DNA from: Osedax fenrisi
Lineage: Eukaryota; Annelida; Polychaeta; Sabellida; Siboglinidae
Reading direction: 5' to 3'
Length of the DNA: 64,000 bases
NCBI GenBank assembly: GCA_964019155.1
Contig: OZ025240.1
Location: 42,580,247 to 42,644,246 of the forward strand
This document shows, piece after piece, positions 1-11,920 of this stretch. Each line of letters opens with the position of its first letter. Within the stretch, counting starts at the first letter, position 1. The translations under genes were made by a program, and so were the position numbers. The notes beneath the pieces are model-generated. The model did no database searches, had not been told where the DNA came from, and worked only from the letters and a program-made list of their open reading frames with translations.

Positions 1-974
1 GAGTTTGCATTGATCGTTTTATTCGTTTTAGCTTGACCTTGATATCGGCTATGAGCAGATTATGGTCAGTACCACAATCAGCTCCCGGTAGATTTGTGAC
101 TCGCTTTATGCTACTTTTCCATCTCGATTTACATAATATATAATCACTTTGATATCTGGTAGGTTGTCAGGTGATATCCATGTGTATAGCCTTCGTGGGT
201 GTAACTTAAATAATGTATTCATTATTCTAAGATCGTTTCTACTACAGAATTCTACAAGTTGATCCCTTCTCTCATTCCTCTTGCCCAAACCACAGTTATC
301 AGTGATATCAATTGATAATTCCCAACCTTGGCGTTCCAGTCACCTATGATATACAGAATATCGCCATTAGGTATCTGGTCCAATACAGATTGTACTTTAT
401 CATAAAATACATCACTGTCTTCTTCTTATGCGCTGGATGTTGGGGCATATATTTGTACTACTGTTATGTTTATCGGCTTGCACTGTATGCGTATTGTGGC
501 AATTCTGTTATCTACTGGGTTGCAGCCCAGTACACATCTTCGTATTTCATTATTACATATAAATGCCACTCCATTTCGCTTCAATGTCTCCTGTCCAGAG
601 TAGTAGATTTCATATTCATCTGATGTAAAATTTCCCATTCCTGTCCATTTCATCTCACTTATTCCTAGCAAATCAACACCAGTCCTTGCCATTTCTCTCT
701 TGACTACTTCCAAATTTCCATTATTCATTGTTCTTACGTTCCATGTACCTATTCTTATTCTTTCTTTTGCTATTCTATGGCTTGCCTCTGTCCTTTTCGT
801 TGCACTATTTTCAGTTGATGTTCGTCCTTTCGACTTTAAAACACCCCCGTCATCCGTGTTGCACTTACGTGTGACAATGGAGTACCCTGCCCCAGTAGTA
901 ATAATATTAAAGCCGTCCAACCTTGGAGTCTCATTCTTCGACATTATTGTGATATGTATGTTTGTGTCTGTCAT
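1..974 (-). pseudogene. RTE-like LINE, endonuclease part (5' portion, runs off left edge)
   Basis: Minus-strand remnant of the apurinic-type endonuclease of an RTE-clade non-LTR retrotransposon. Read from 974 leftward it carries the start of the endonuclease (IGTWNVRTMN), then the Glu motif (LLGISEMKWTGMG), RNGVAFI and VVQIYAPT. After an in-frame TAA near 425 the frame continues with a GDWNAKVGN motif, and a frameshift near 290 leads to the KRNERRDQLVEFC stretch ending at 106. In the family this domain nicks the target DNA to prime reverse transcription. Stops and a frameshift make this copy dead. The fragment continues beyond the window. The match is to the RTE/BovB-type proteins often annotated as craniofacial development protein 2-like, recognised from motif order without a search. 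Confidence 0.85.
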
Positions 975-1426
975 GTTTGTTTTCTTGGGATTATACTAGA
1001 GTGGTTTCCCGTTGCCTGCTCAAGCGCAGTGTCCTAGCCATGTATGGGTTTTCCACAATGCATCGGATTTAGTATGAAAATGTCGTTGACCAAGAATTGG
1101 TTCTTCCGCTGCCTCCAATAATTGTACTGCTGCTGCTCAGGACAATCGACCTCTTACAACAGATCAAGTTGAATTTTCTGTTTGGGTTTATTCCCATAGA
1201 CTTTGGCTCTCCCGAATCGACTACAAGTCAGTAGATGGACTTTGCTGTCAGATTTGACGCGCTGAACAAGACGCGTTCGCCCTCCTCCGTTAGTATAAAC
1301 AGGGTCTACCACGTGAAGGTGGAGGTAGGACTTGGATGTGGAATTAACTTTTTAGCATTTTATGAGTAAAAAAGAAGCCCCAACTTTTTATCTACCAAAC
1401 TATCCACACCCCATTAAGACCCCAAA
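975..1426. other. RTE 5' leader and head-to-head junction
   Basis: Read on the minus strand, about 975-1060 continues upstream of the RTE endonuclease as its probable 5' leader, with a sequence like caggcaacgggaaaccactc just before the ORF. From about 1060 to 1426 I see no coding sequence and cannot assign it. The plus-strand RT piece starts abruptly at about 1427. Confidence 0.45.
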
Positions 1427-2440
1427 GGTATGGGAGTACCTGAATATTTGATTGTCATGCTTAGTAACTTGTATACAAATCAGGAAGCGACTATAAGGAC
1501 AGAGTATGGAGAGACAGGCAACATACCGATTGGTAAAGGAGTACGCCAGGGTTGCATTCTATGTCCATTGCTATTCAACATCTATGCAGAAAAGATAATG
1601 CGAGAGGCTCTAGATAAGTGGGACAAAGGCATTGGCATAGGTGGAAGGAAAGTATCAAACCTGAGATATGCGGATGACACCACATTGATAGCCGGTAATA
1701 GAGAGGACATTATAGAACTTATAGAAAAAGTCAAATCGTCGAGTGAGAAAGCTGGGTTATATCTAAATGTCAAAAAAACTAAGGTGATGGCAACAGGAGA
1801 ACTAGATTCTATAATATTTGATGGCGTAAATATAGAAGTAGTTGAAAGATTTGTGCTCCTGGGAGCCTTGATAACAAGTGACGGACAAATAGATATGTAA
1901 TTACGCAGAAGAATTGCAATGGGGAGTCTGAGGAAAAATTTTAAAGATAGAGATTTAAGACTCGCCACTAAAGTAAAAATTGTACAGACACTTATTTTCC
2001 CGATTATTCTATACGGTGCAGAAACATGGACTCTAAAGAAGAAGGAAAGAGCAAAAATCGATGCTTTCGAAATGTGGTGTTGGAGAAACCTGCTTGGAGT
2101 TACCTATATAGATAGGAAGACAAATATAGAAATCATTGCCAGCATAAAACCCAAAAGAACGCTAGAGGCATATATTGTCAAACTTGCCTTATCATACTTC
2201 GGATACGTGGTGAGAGCGGACTCGATGGAGCTACAGCTGATGCTAGGAAAGATGGATGGTCAACGGCGAAGGGGTAGGCCACACATAACGTGGCTGAACA
2301 ATGTGAAGAATTATATAGCCAACGACAACATCATGAAGATACTAGCAGAAGCCAGAAATATAGTGATATGAAGAGGAACTATCATGGACGTCGCCAAGGG
2401 TCGGTTACGACTCGACGGCACAAGGTAACAAGGTAATGTT
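1427..2440 (+). pseudogene. RTE-like LINE, reverse transcriptase 3' half
   Basis: This plus-strand piece covers the second half of an RTE reverse transcriptase through the element's 3' end. It contains GKGVRQGCILCPLLFNIYAE, the catalytic box RYADDTTLI and a thumb/C-terminal part with LYGAETWTLKKKE and FEMWCWRNLL. One reading frame runs from 1430 to 2371, interrupted by a single TAA at 1898-1900, and a TGA at 2369-2371 precedes the end. The terminal sequence (gacgtcgcc...cgactcgacggcacaagg, near 2388-2423) matches the end of the second RTE copy at 26068-26107, so the 3' end is intact. The piece is 5'-truncated inside the RT domain. Confidence 0.88.
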
Positions 2441-2609
2441 TATTATCTAATTTAAAATACATTTATATAGTTATATTGTCTGAACTTTAGAACTAGAGTT
2501 CAATAGGAATTTAGGAATTCTGGAATTTTAAGATTTATTTATTTAATTAATTTATAATTTATACATATACATCACTTATAAGATATCAATATATAGTATA
2601 CTCTATAGC

Positions 2610-2685
<76 letters not shown>

Positions 2686-3182
2686 CCTTATATAATTAAT
2701 ATATGTATATATGAATTTTATCATTTATTTTTATAATTAATATATGTATATATGAATTTTATCGTTTATTTTTTTTTATAATATTTATAATGTATATTCT
2801 AAGTATTGAGTAGATTTGTTCATTTTAGTGATACGTATTAATAAATATCAATATAATACACTTATAATTATTTATTATAAGTATAGTAAACTTTATATAT
2901 TTAAAATTTAAACTTAATTTCTCTTTCAATATTGAGATTATATAAATCAGCTTATATATAGACTATATCTATATATATATAACTATATTTATGTATTATT
3001 TCTAACTATATGCATGGGCTATCTTTGTATACATTACATAGAATTATTGATTATATTGACTTTGCTTATATAATAATATCATAACACTCGCACCTACATA
3101 GTTGACAAGGTATAACAAGGCTGACAAATGGGGAATTAAAGCAACGAGTGAAGATGGTCTTACTATTATCACTAATGTTAAT

Positions 3183-3231
<49 letters not shown>

Positions 3232-4035
3232 CTCTATGGATATGTCGGCAGGTTATACCTTATAAGGATGCAGTTAGGGTTCAATACGGTGCAATATTCG
3301 TTCAACACGGTGCATATTTTAAGAATATATTTGTGTGGGTTTTCTCTACACTTTTAAATGTTGGCCATTATAATAAATCATATTATAATAATCATATCAT
3401 ATTCCTGTTTATTTAAAATATGATTAATATTTTTATTTTAACAACAACATTTTATTAAATATTTTCCATATTTAATATCTTATTTATACATGTTTTAAAT
3501 TTCTCTAATTATTTTTGAGTATTTTGAGTATCAAGTGTTTTAATAATCGTAATCGATATAATAATTATTTTAAATTTACAGGAAATGTCTATATTTCTGT
3601 AAATATATATCTGTCATTTTAATTGTATATTAGGATATCGTATACAAATATTTTACTAATACATTTCTATATTTACATTAAGCATATATTATAGATAAAT
3701 TCCATATAATTAATAAAAAAATTACGTATGTGTATAACAAGATATTATAGATTAAAAGGAGAAACTTCCGCATAAAATTTAGAAATGCGTTCTTTCTATA
3801 ATTATCTCTGTCTAGTCAAGACGTTATATTCTTGTATTTATTTTATATTATTCATTATTTATTTTTTATAATAATTTATAACTATTACAATAAATATAAA
3901 TTTATATTTGTCTATTTTATGACTTCTATACATATATTTAGTTGTATATCGCATTATAATATATTTGAGTACTCTATATTAGTACTAATTATTATTATGT
4001 CAGTGTTGTTTATATACCATTATAAATTAATTTTC

Positions 4036-4073
<38 letters not shown>

Positions 4074-4824
4074 ATTTTGTGATTATTTGTTTAAAAAAAC
4101 TTTGAATGTCATTTTCTCAAGTTTCTACTTTATCACTTAACCACATGTAAATTCCTACTACTTTTTTATTTTTTATTATTTTTATCTGACATTTTTACTA
4201 TAAATATAACATATACATCTATAAGAATCCTATTAGATTAATATTATTTTTTATATTAATTAAATAAATGATAATAAACTTGCATTTTAATTAAAAAAAT
4301 AATAAATAAATATAAAACTAATTGAGCAAATTTTATTTACACCATTTTAAATTAACTACATTTATATATAGACAGATCTTATATGACGGAGGAAAGTATC
4401 CGTTGAATAAAAAATTAAAGAATTGTTAGATAGAGCTAAAATAGCATTGTTTAGTTGAACGCGCGACTCCCCTCCCCTTAATAACAACCAGTAGGTGGTG
4501 TGTTTTATTATATGCTTTTTCATATATGCTTTGTTTACATAACTATTGTTTGTAACATTCTCCTAGGGGTAGCTTTGTACCCATGTTAACATCCTTAAAA
4601 AAGGCACTGGTTCAATCCTCTGTAATATATATTAAAATGCTATTTATAAATTATTTAATATAAGTGTGTAAACAAAATAATCAGATCTCATAACATATCG
4701 ATCCTTTAAAAGGATGGTATACTATAGCTATAGCTTCGAACAGTCATTTGTTTATTAACAATTGTCGATTTGTTTAAACACTCCATTTAAATTCATGGGA
4801 GGGATAGGGACCTACCAATATAAA

Positions 4825-4855
<31 letters not shown>

Positions 4856-5319
4856 CATTGACACCTGGTTTACTGATACAACAATAACTTGATATAATTA
4901 GTAATAATGCATGCATATCGAACTCCTAAATCTAATGCTTAACACGCCAACACGTGAATGATAACTGTGTCCTTACGTATGTCCTACACTATAGTGTATA
5001 TTACATTTATAAATAGATTACTGAGAACAGTGCAGCTGACAGGGCTGGCATCAAGGTCGGCAATGTCATCAAGAATGGAAGGACCATATCTTCTCTACAA
5101 ATGGATATTATTATTGAGAAGTTTATATTCTTATCGATATATATATATAAATACATAGTTATATATTAATAATTTCTTCGCATCTTTCATATTCTAAATG
5201 ACATTGCTAATATAATATTATGACAATATTGTTTATTCGTATTTATAAATGTTATTATTAAATAGAGTGAAATTTGCTCATGATAGGATTAGTGAAGTGG
5301 TTAGTCTAATATATATATA
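2441..5319. other. AT-rich stretch with (TA)n tracts, no gene seen
   Basis: Very AT-rich DNA with pure (TA)n runs at about 2612-2682, 3190-3231, 4040-4068 and 4830-4855. Reading frames here are short and built from Tyr/Ile repeats of the dinucleotide. A possible Pol III B box (ggttcaatcc) lies near 4612, but no convincing A box accompanies it. Confidence 0.6.
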
Positions 5320-5321
5320 TA

Positions 5322-5460
5322 TATATTATAATCAGATAGAGTGTAGACACTCATGAAAACACAAAAGCGAAGCTTTACTAGGTATGTTACCACTCAACTT
5401 GATAACAACATTACAAGATTAAAAAATATAAAAATATAAGAAAATTATAACAAGACAATA
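5322..5460 (-). repeat. Dispersed repeat family F, copy 1 (possible LINE 3' end)
   Basis: The minus strand of this segment resembles 61560-61705 on the plus strand. The shared blocks include cttgtaatgttgttatca, an aagctt..gcttttgt block and a closing tatctgattat. One-sided ends next to AT tracts suggest a truncated LINE 3' end, but no coding part is attached, so the assignment is open. Confidence 0.5.
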
Positions 5461-5498
5461 ACTTATTTTTAAATTTCAATTTTGTATATCATTATAAC

Positions 5499-5534
<36 letters not shown>

Positions 5535-5538
<4 letters not shown>

Positions 5539-5771
5539 GCTGGGCACGATACTCAAAAAATGTATAATAGATACAATTACAATTACACACTTTTTTCTTA
5601 TAATAGATACAACTACAATTACTTTAAAAAAAATAATAGTAGATACAATTAAAAATACAGAATTTTCTTAGTAGATACACCTTAGTAGATACAAATACAT
5701 TATAATTATATAAAATATATATAAACATATAGATTTATAAATTATATAGATATATATTATATCATATAATA

Positions 5772-5819
<48 letters not shown>

Positions 5820-8069
5820 TCGATGTCGAATTTGATAGTACATATCAAGGTACATTACACGGAATAATATCCCGAAATGTTTGCTAGAAAGTGATTTTCT
5901 AGCAAGTTGTAGTGGGACCCCTTTTAAGTCACTATATTTCCCGAAAATTGTCGGAAAGTAATGGGACAACTCACTACATTCTCCTTAATTTATCAGCTGC
6001 CTTCTATACTCTTGACCATAATATCCTTATAAATGGACTATCCTCTATCGGAATATCTGGTACTTCACTCGATTGGTTCATCTCATACCTAACTGGTCAT
6101 TTTTTTACGAAATTAGCATAAATTCACTAATTTCTAAACCTCGTAAAGTTACTCATGGAGTACCTCAAAGTCTGTCCTTGGTTCACTCCTATTCAATATC
6201 AATCTACTTCCATTATTTAAAATTATTGACAAATACCCCCACTATAGATCTATAGTCGACTATCACTCGTATACAGATGACATACAATTACACTGTATAT
6301 TGATAGACCCTAACAATGCAATACATTTACTTAACAACTGTATTACTGATATACATAACAGGCTCACCAACAACTCCTTATCACTAAACTGTCTTAAAAC
6401 TGAATCATTGCATATTAAAACATCTACTACTATATTCCTTCCACCACAAATTACCATTAACAATTTGAGTATTTATTATGCTAATAAATTAAAAACCCTT
6501 GGTAGCCTATATTAATCGACCCAACACTAAAATGTCACAATCCGACTATATCACTATCACAGTCAATTAACTACATACTTCAAAACTTACGAACAATAAT
6601 ACCCTTCATTAATTTTAATACTGCAATCTTCTCGCTACATCCCTCATTCTACCCCACATTGATTACTATAATTCCTATCCCTATAGGGACATATATGCCT
6701 CCTTACAATCTAATAAATAAACTCCAACGCCTTCAAAACACAGCTATCCGATTTATATATTTTTCAACATAGATAAACATTCCAGACAACATTTATCTCC
6801 TATAAGAACCAACTTACATTGGCTGCCAATAAAATCCAGTATAATTTATAATATTTCACTCATCATACATTTATCTACTCACTATAACACACCAGACTAT
6901 CTCGACAACTCCCAACATAATTATTTACAGCAAAAAAAATAAACAAATTCAAATTAAAAACTCCAGTTCTATCATATTTAACATCTGCCCAACATGAATC
7001 TTTCTCCGTTCATGCTCCAAAAAGCTGGAATGATCTACACCATATCCGGTCAATTGACTCAACTGAAATACTCAATTTAAATATCAAAACATGCCGTTTT
7101 CTCAATAAATACATTAAAAAGCACGTCCGAAAACTTCCATAAAGAAGTTGATGGAAGTGCTTAAACGAATTAAGTAACTGGTAACAAGTAACTAAAATTA
7201 TAGTTAACTTGCTAGAAAATAACTTTCTATCGAACAATTCCGGACATTATTTCCGGAAAAACTGGTTGTGGGATACCCCTTTTAAAAGGACATATTAAAT
7301 ACTTACACCTTATAACGTGTTCTTCAATACATGATCTAGAATACATTTAATGACATTTAATTATACCAACGATAAATCTGTTAGTGTACACTGGTTGTAC
7401 ACACGCTGGCATGCCAGCGTTTATTTCATCTGAAATTATACTATGAGCCATTACATACTATAGAGAAATATACATTATTACAATATACTATTTTTCAACT
7501 CAAAATAATCAGCGACCTTTAATTTCGAATGTTCAACACGAATATAGTAAATTATCAAATATACAGATAATAAATTATTAATATATTATTAATTATCTTT
7601 CAAAGTAATATATAATTTTGAATTATAAATCAATTAGTATATAACATATATTATATAAATAATGTCTTTGTTTTCAATAAATGTATATAATGGTTTATGA
7701 TAATATCACTATAATTGATATATCATAATATTTAACAATGAATTAATTTCAATATTTACAAAAGATATGTTATTAAAAATATATTGATGATTTATTGATG
7801 ATTTATATTAAAATTAATTTATAATATGATAATATAAAATATTGATACAAAATACATATGATGTCCAAATGATATATTATTTAGTAAAATGTATCTATTT
7901 AAATAATTGTCTTAGTAGATACGTATCGTAGATACTATTTATGACTAATAGATACGATTACAAATACTTTTATAATTTTTATAATAGATACAAATACAAA
8001 TACAAATGTATCTACGATACTGATTTTTTGCCTTAATAGATACTGTATCGGCGATACTGCCCAGCTCTG
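5535..8069. mobile_element. hAT-type TIR element, non-autonomous, 2.5 kb
   Basis: The left end is CAGAGCTGGGCACGATACT and the right end, read inward on the minus strand, is CAGAGCTGGGCAGTATCG. Twelve bases are identical and further subterminal similarity follows, with repeated (A/T)ATAGATACAA-type motifs at both ends. The CAG..TGGGC start is typical of hAT elements. An 8-bp TATATATA lies on each side (5527-5534 and 8070-8077), which fits the hAT target-site length, although both flanks are (TA)n so the duplication is not independent evidence. No transposase is visible inside. The interior holds a decayed LINE (about 5975-7130). Confidence 0.75.
5975..7130 (+). pseudogene. L2/CR1-like LINE reverse transcriptase relic
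   Basis: Highly decayed plus-strand RT sequence scattered across several frames. It includes LLNLSAAFYTLDHNIL (RT motif A region), THGVPQSLSLV (degraded GVPQGSVLGP box), NCITDIHNRLTNNSLSLN, and a C-terminal SVHAPKSWNDLHHI near 7010-7050. The order and spacing match the L2/CR1 RT found better preserved at 20908-23769. The YADD box cannot be read cleanly. Flanking sequences around 5885-5930 and 7205-7280 share a gctagaaa..gtggga..cccctttt block, so the relic may sit between direct repeats. Confidence 0.75.
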
Positions 8070-8539
8070 TATATATATATAATATTGTATATATTATTAA
8101 AGTGATTTGATTTGTAAATTTGATTCGTGTAATTGAAAATCGTTCTGAATAAATAAGTAAGTATATATATATACTTGAACATTGTTATCAAGGAGAGGTC
8201 ATCATTTTCAGTTAAATACAAGATATAATAAAAGTATATATAAATAAAAAATATATAAATGTATATTAAAAGAAGAATATATATATATAAACGTCCCATA
8301 ATTATATATTTTAGTTGTTATAATGATTATTTTTAATAAATAATAATCTCATTCTTTAAAGTTGAATATTGTATTTCTTACCCATAACTATATTACTATA
8401 ACCAGATGTTTATGAGTGTATTCTCATTATCCTTATAGAATATATTTGTAATAATGAACCAAAATGAGTTATTCATTTCAATAATTATAATTATTTATTT
8501 CATATTCTACTTATATATATATTCTAGGATTACATATAG

Positions 8540-8617
<78 letters not shown>

Positions 8618-9630
8618 CAGATTATATAGCCTATACGGTATATTATATACTATACTATATATAGTACTATACTATACAATAATATATTATATAATATGAA
8701 GTTTTTTTTATAAATGTTTAAAATTCCATTTCTACAACATGCATGCGTGAACAATTTAATTATATATTATATTCCTAAAACATTAAATTATAACTTTTAT
8801 TTTGGAGTTTTGTTATTGAAATATATATTTCAATAGTATATATTTAATCAGTTTAAAATAATACTTTTACTAAAATATTATCGCGAAATAGATGAAATAC
8901 TTATAAGTATATTTACATACCTACTGAACATTATATTTATCTAGAATATTGAATATTGTCTTAAATATGTTAACGAGATAAGGGACGTGAGGGTGTTTTG
9001 GTCAATTAATATTGGTCACTTACTAAAACAGTAATTACTCAATGAATTTTAAATTGTATGAACAACAATTTAAAAACTTATGTACAATATATACATCTAC
9101 AATATATATATTTGCAAATTTAATATAAATCTCTACTGTTTAATATATTTCGATTTTACAATTAGGTAATACATTTTGCGATTGTACGCATGTGCGCCAG
9201 CGGGTTTTGGTCAATAGTTCTGAATTTACAAACAGACGCTGCCATATATTCTCGAGTAATATAATTAATGATTTAATAATTGTTATTAACTTTATTAGAT
9301 ATGCAAATTCTTTATTATATATGAGTTTTCCAGAATATAAAAGTATAGTCACATGTAATAAGTTACTAGTAAATTATAATAAGATATTTCACTTTGTAAA
9401 AACTTATTAATTTTAAATATAATAATACTGTCAATTTATTTGTCTTAAAAACACTAAACACTATTAGAATAAAATATGAATAAATACATTTGAAATATGA
9501 GTCTAGGTTTAATTCTAATGCGTAAGTAAATGAAGGACAAGACTATTGTCCTAATAATAACTTTTTGAACCTAAGAATTTTTTCAAAATACCATTTTTAT
9601 ATTTTGTATATTTCAATGATTATAGATATA
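8070..9630. other. AT-rich stretch, no gene seen
   Basis: AT-rich DNA with a ~72-bp (TA)n tract at 8541-8612. Frames in it are Tyr/Ile dipeptide artefacts or under 90 codons with no recognisable motif. Confidence 0.6.
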
Positions 9631-10582
9631 GGGGAAAATCTCCGATTATCGACACATAAATGATTATTTGTAATAACTTATTCAATATTAAATATATTTA
9701 TTTGAAAGTTTGTAATTAGGATAATATGATGGCAATGAATAATGTGGCTATTTTAAATTTTTGATATAATTATATTTACAAGAATAAATAGGGGTGTCGG
9801 TAATCGGATACATGTGCCTAATACCGACCCCTTCTCCTATTACCGACCCCCTAAAATAATCGTGGTATAAATAATTGTAGTATTATAATATCCAATAAAA
9901 ATAGTAAATATACATAAATATAATTAATTATAACATGCACACAATTTATTTTGTATTGAATTAATGTTTTAATAGTAATATTATATTTAAATTTAAACTT
10001 TATAGTAATTATATTAAAATAGTGTATATTATTATTTAATATTTATTTATTAATCATTATGTTTATAATCAACTGGACTCATGAATCCCAAATTTATATC
10101 AATGATACATACACAACTTACGATATATTTTAAAGTAAAATACGGATATATTTTTATTGGATAATATAAATCACATGGGGTCGGTATCAGGGTAATTTAG
10201 GGGGTCTGGAAAATCATATGGGTTGCTATAATTAAGATATATTGGTAATAGTTATTAAAATTAAATTATTTTTTATAATAGTTATAAACATTTTATTGAT
10301 CTACAATATTATGTACAACATTTAGTTTTCTTTTAATTAATAAAGTATTTACAATGATTTAAAAAAAGTTATTATTTAAATATTTAAAAAGTAAAAACAG
10401 AATATTACATTTGATCAAATAACAATTGTAGGATAAAATATTTTTAAAAACAAAATACTTATTCATATTTATTATTAAATTACTAACAGTTCATGTATAT
10501 ATAATTTTTTGATATCTCTTATAGTTACTGAGATACGAGGGGGTAGGTATTAAGAGGGGGTCGGTAATCGGGGACTTTCCCC
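9631..10582. mobile_element. TA-flanked MITE, family A copy 1
   Basis: Terminal inverted repeats: the left end starts GGGGAAAATCTCCGATTATC and the right end reads inward GGGGAAAGTCCCCGATTACC. TA lies on both sides (9629-9630 and 10583-10584). The core of the TIR, (ATT)ACCGACCCC, recurs inside in both orientations, for example near 9790-9850 and 10540-10565. It is 952 bp long with no ORF. It is closely similar over its whole length to 29540-30497 and more distantly to 18468-19101. Confidence 0.85.
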
Positions 10583-10584
10583 TA

Positions 10585-10880
10585 TCTAACACATATAATA
10601 TATACTCTTCTATTAATAATAGGAAGAACATGCATTTTCCAAAACCTCTACTGGATATAACACGTATAAATCTATTTATAACTGAAATAGGAGGTATGTT
10701 CCCGTATCTAACTGATATGTAGGTGTATGATACCTACTGTTTCATCTATAACCGATGTTCTATTAATTGTTATACCTCTACTGCATATAACATTTATCTT
10801 TAAAGCATTGTCTCTCATGAAATATATTTATTCTATTTTATTTTCTAAATAATAATATAATTTCTCATATTGTTGTGTAT
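10585..10880. other. Spacer between family A and family B MITEs
   Basis: AT-rich with loosely repeated tatac-ctctactg(c/g)atataac phrases. No gene or end structure seen. Confidence 0.5.
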
Positions 10881-10881
10881 A

Positions 10882-11207
10882 GGGGAAAGTAAACGAATAC
10901 GGACAGTGCACGAATAACGACATTATCTCTCCATCTCAGTAAAATATTCATAATTATGTAAATAGTCTAAATATATATTTTATTTTTTAATTAGTTAAAA
11001 TAATGCTTATAAATCCAATAAACTGATTATTTATTACTTTTTTAAATGTATTAAAACAAATGTTCTACTTAAAACCTTCTCAAGATTATACAGACCGTAC
11101 TTTAAGACTTTTGGAATGGAATAATACAGTTTATACTATAATATCTAATATTTTTGAAATATAGTATATATTTACTTAAAAGTAATATGTTTACATGTTA
11201 TAATATT

Positions 11208-11210
<3 letters not shown>
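10882..11210. mobile_element. TA-flanked MITE, family B copy 1 (one end)
   Basis: The left end GGGGAAAGTAAACGAATACG follows a TA and matches the TIR of the complete family B copy at 33153-34038, including the adjacent cgaata repeats. I find no matching right end before the (TA)n tract at 11214-11250, so the copy appears truncated there. The right boundary is approximate. Confidence 0.6.
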
Positions 11211-11249
<39 letters not shown>

Positions 11250-11256
<7 letters not shown>

Positions 11257-11920
11257 TAATTAGTGCAAGCCTCTCTCTTTATTATATAATATTAGATGAA
11301 GAATGTATAGCTACAAAATAACAATAATAACATATATTATAACATATATTTCTATAATTATTTAAATATAAACTTAAATATTAAACCTAACTCATTCAGG
11401 GTTTGAATAGTATGAAGGAAGCTCCAGAAGAAGTTGACGACGATAACATAGAGGTGGGCGATAAAGGAGAAGTGAATGACAACGAAGATATAATCGACAG
11501 TGAAATATCTAATGATTATATAGAAATTAAATAATAATTATTTTTTTACAGATATACAATAAATAAAGATATTTAAATTTAAATTTCTATTTAACTATTA
11601 TTAATATGTATATAATATATAACATACTACTTATATATTATGAATGTCAGCAGTCTATTGTTTTATAAAATAATCAGTAATACACAGTAGAATATTATGA
11701 AATATATTTAACTGTTTCTGAATAAAACATCACTAAATATATTCAATCTATTCAATATATAAATACAATATAATATAATATATATTTAATCAAATAAGAA
11801 CTAAGTTATTTTATATACTCTAAAGTATCATATCTAAATCTTACTTTATTATCGCGTAATATACCTATGTATTGTATTACTAAATATATTGTTCACCTTT
11901 TTATTATTATTATTAGTATA
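11250..11920. other. AT-rich stretch around the candidate exon
   Basis: Apart from the candidate exon at 11400-11534 this is AT-rich sequence without recognisable structure. Confidence 0.5.
11400..11534 (+). CDS. Candidate terminal coding exon, acidic C-terminus
   Basis: A plausible 3' splice site (actcattcag, 11390-11399) is followed by an open frame GLNSMKEAPEEVDDDN and onward to a TAA at 11532-11534, 44 codons in all. About half of the residues after the Met are Asp, Glu or Asn, and codons are far less AT-biased than the surrounding DNA. AATAAA-type hexamers follow near 11560-11566. I do not recognise the protein. It could be the tail of a host protein with upstream exons not found here, or the tail of a lost transposase, since a MITE lies just upstream. 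Without a partner exon this stays tentative. Confidence 0.35.
   Translation, partial: GLNSMKEAPEEVDDDNIEVGDKGEVNDNEDIIDSEISNDYIEIK

Noticed and set aside
4540..4625. Possible tRNA or SINE with a ggttcaatcc B box
   Set aside because: No convincing A box or cloverleaf at the right distance.
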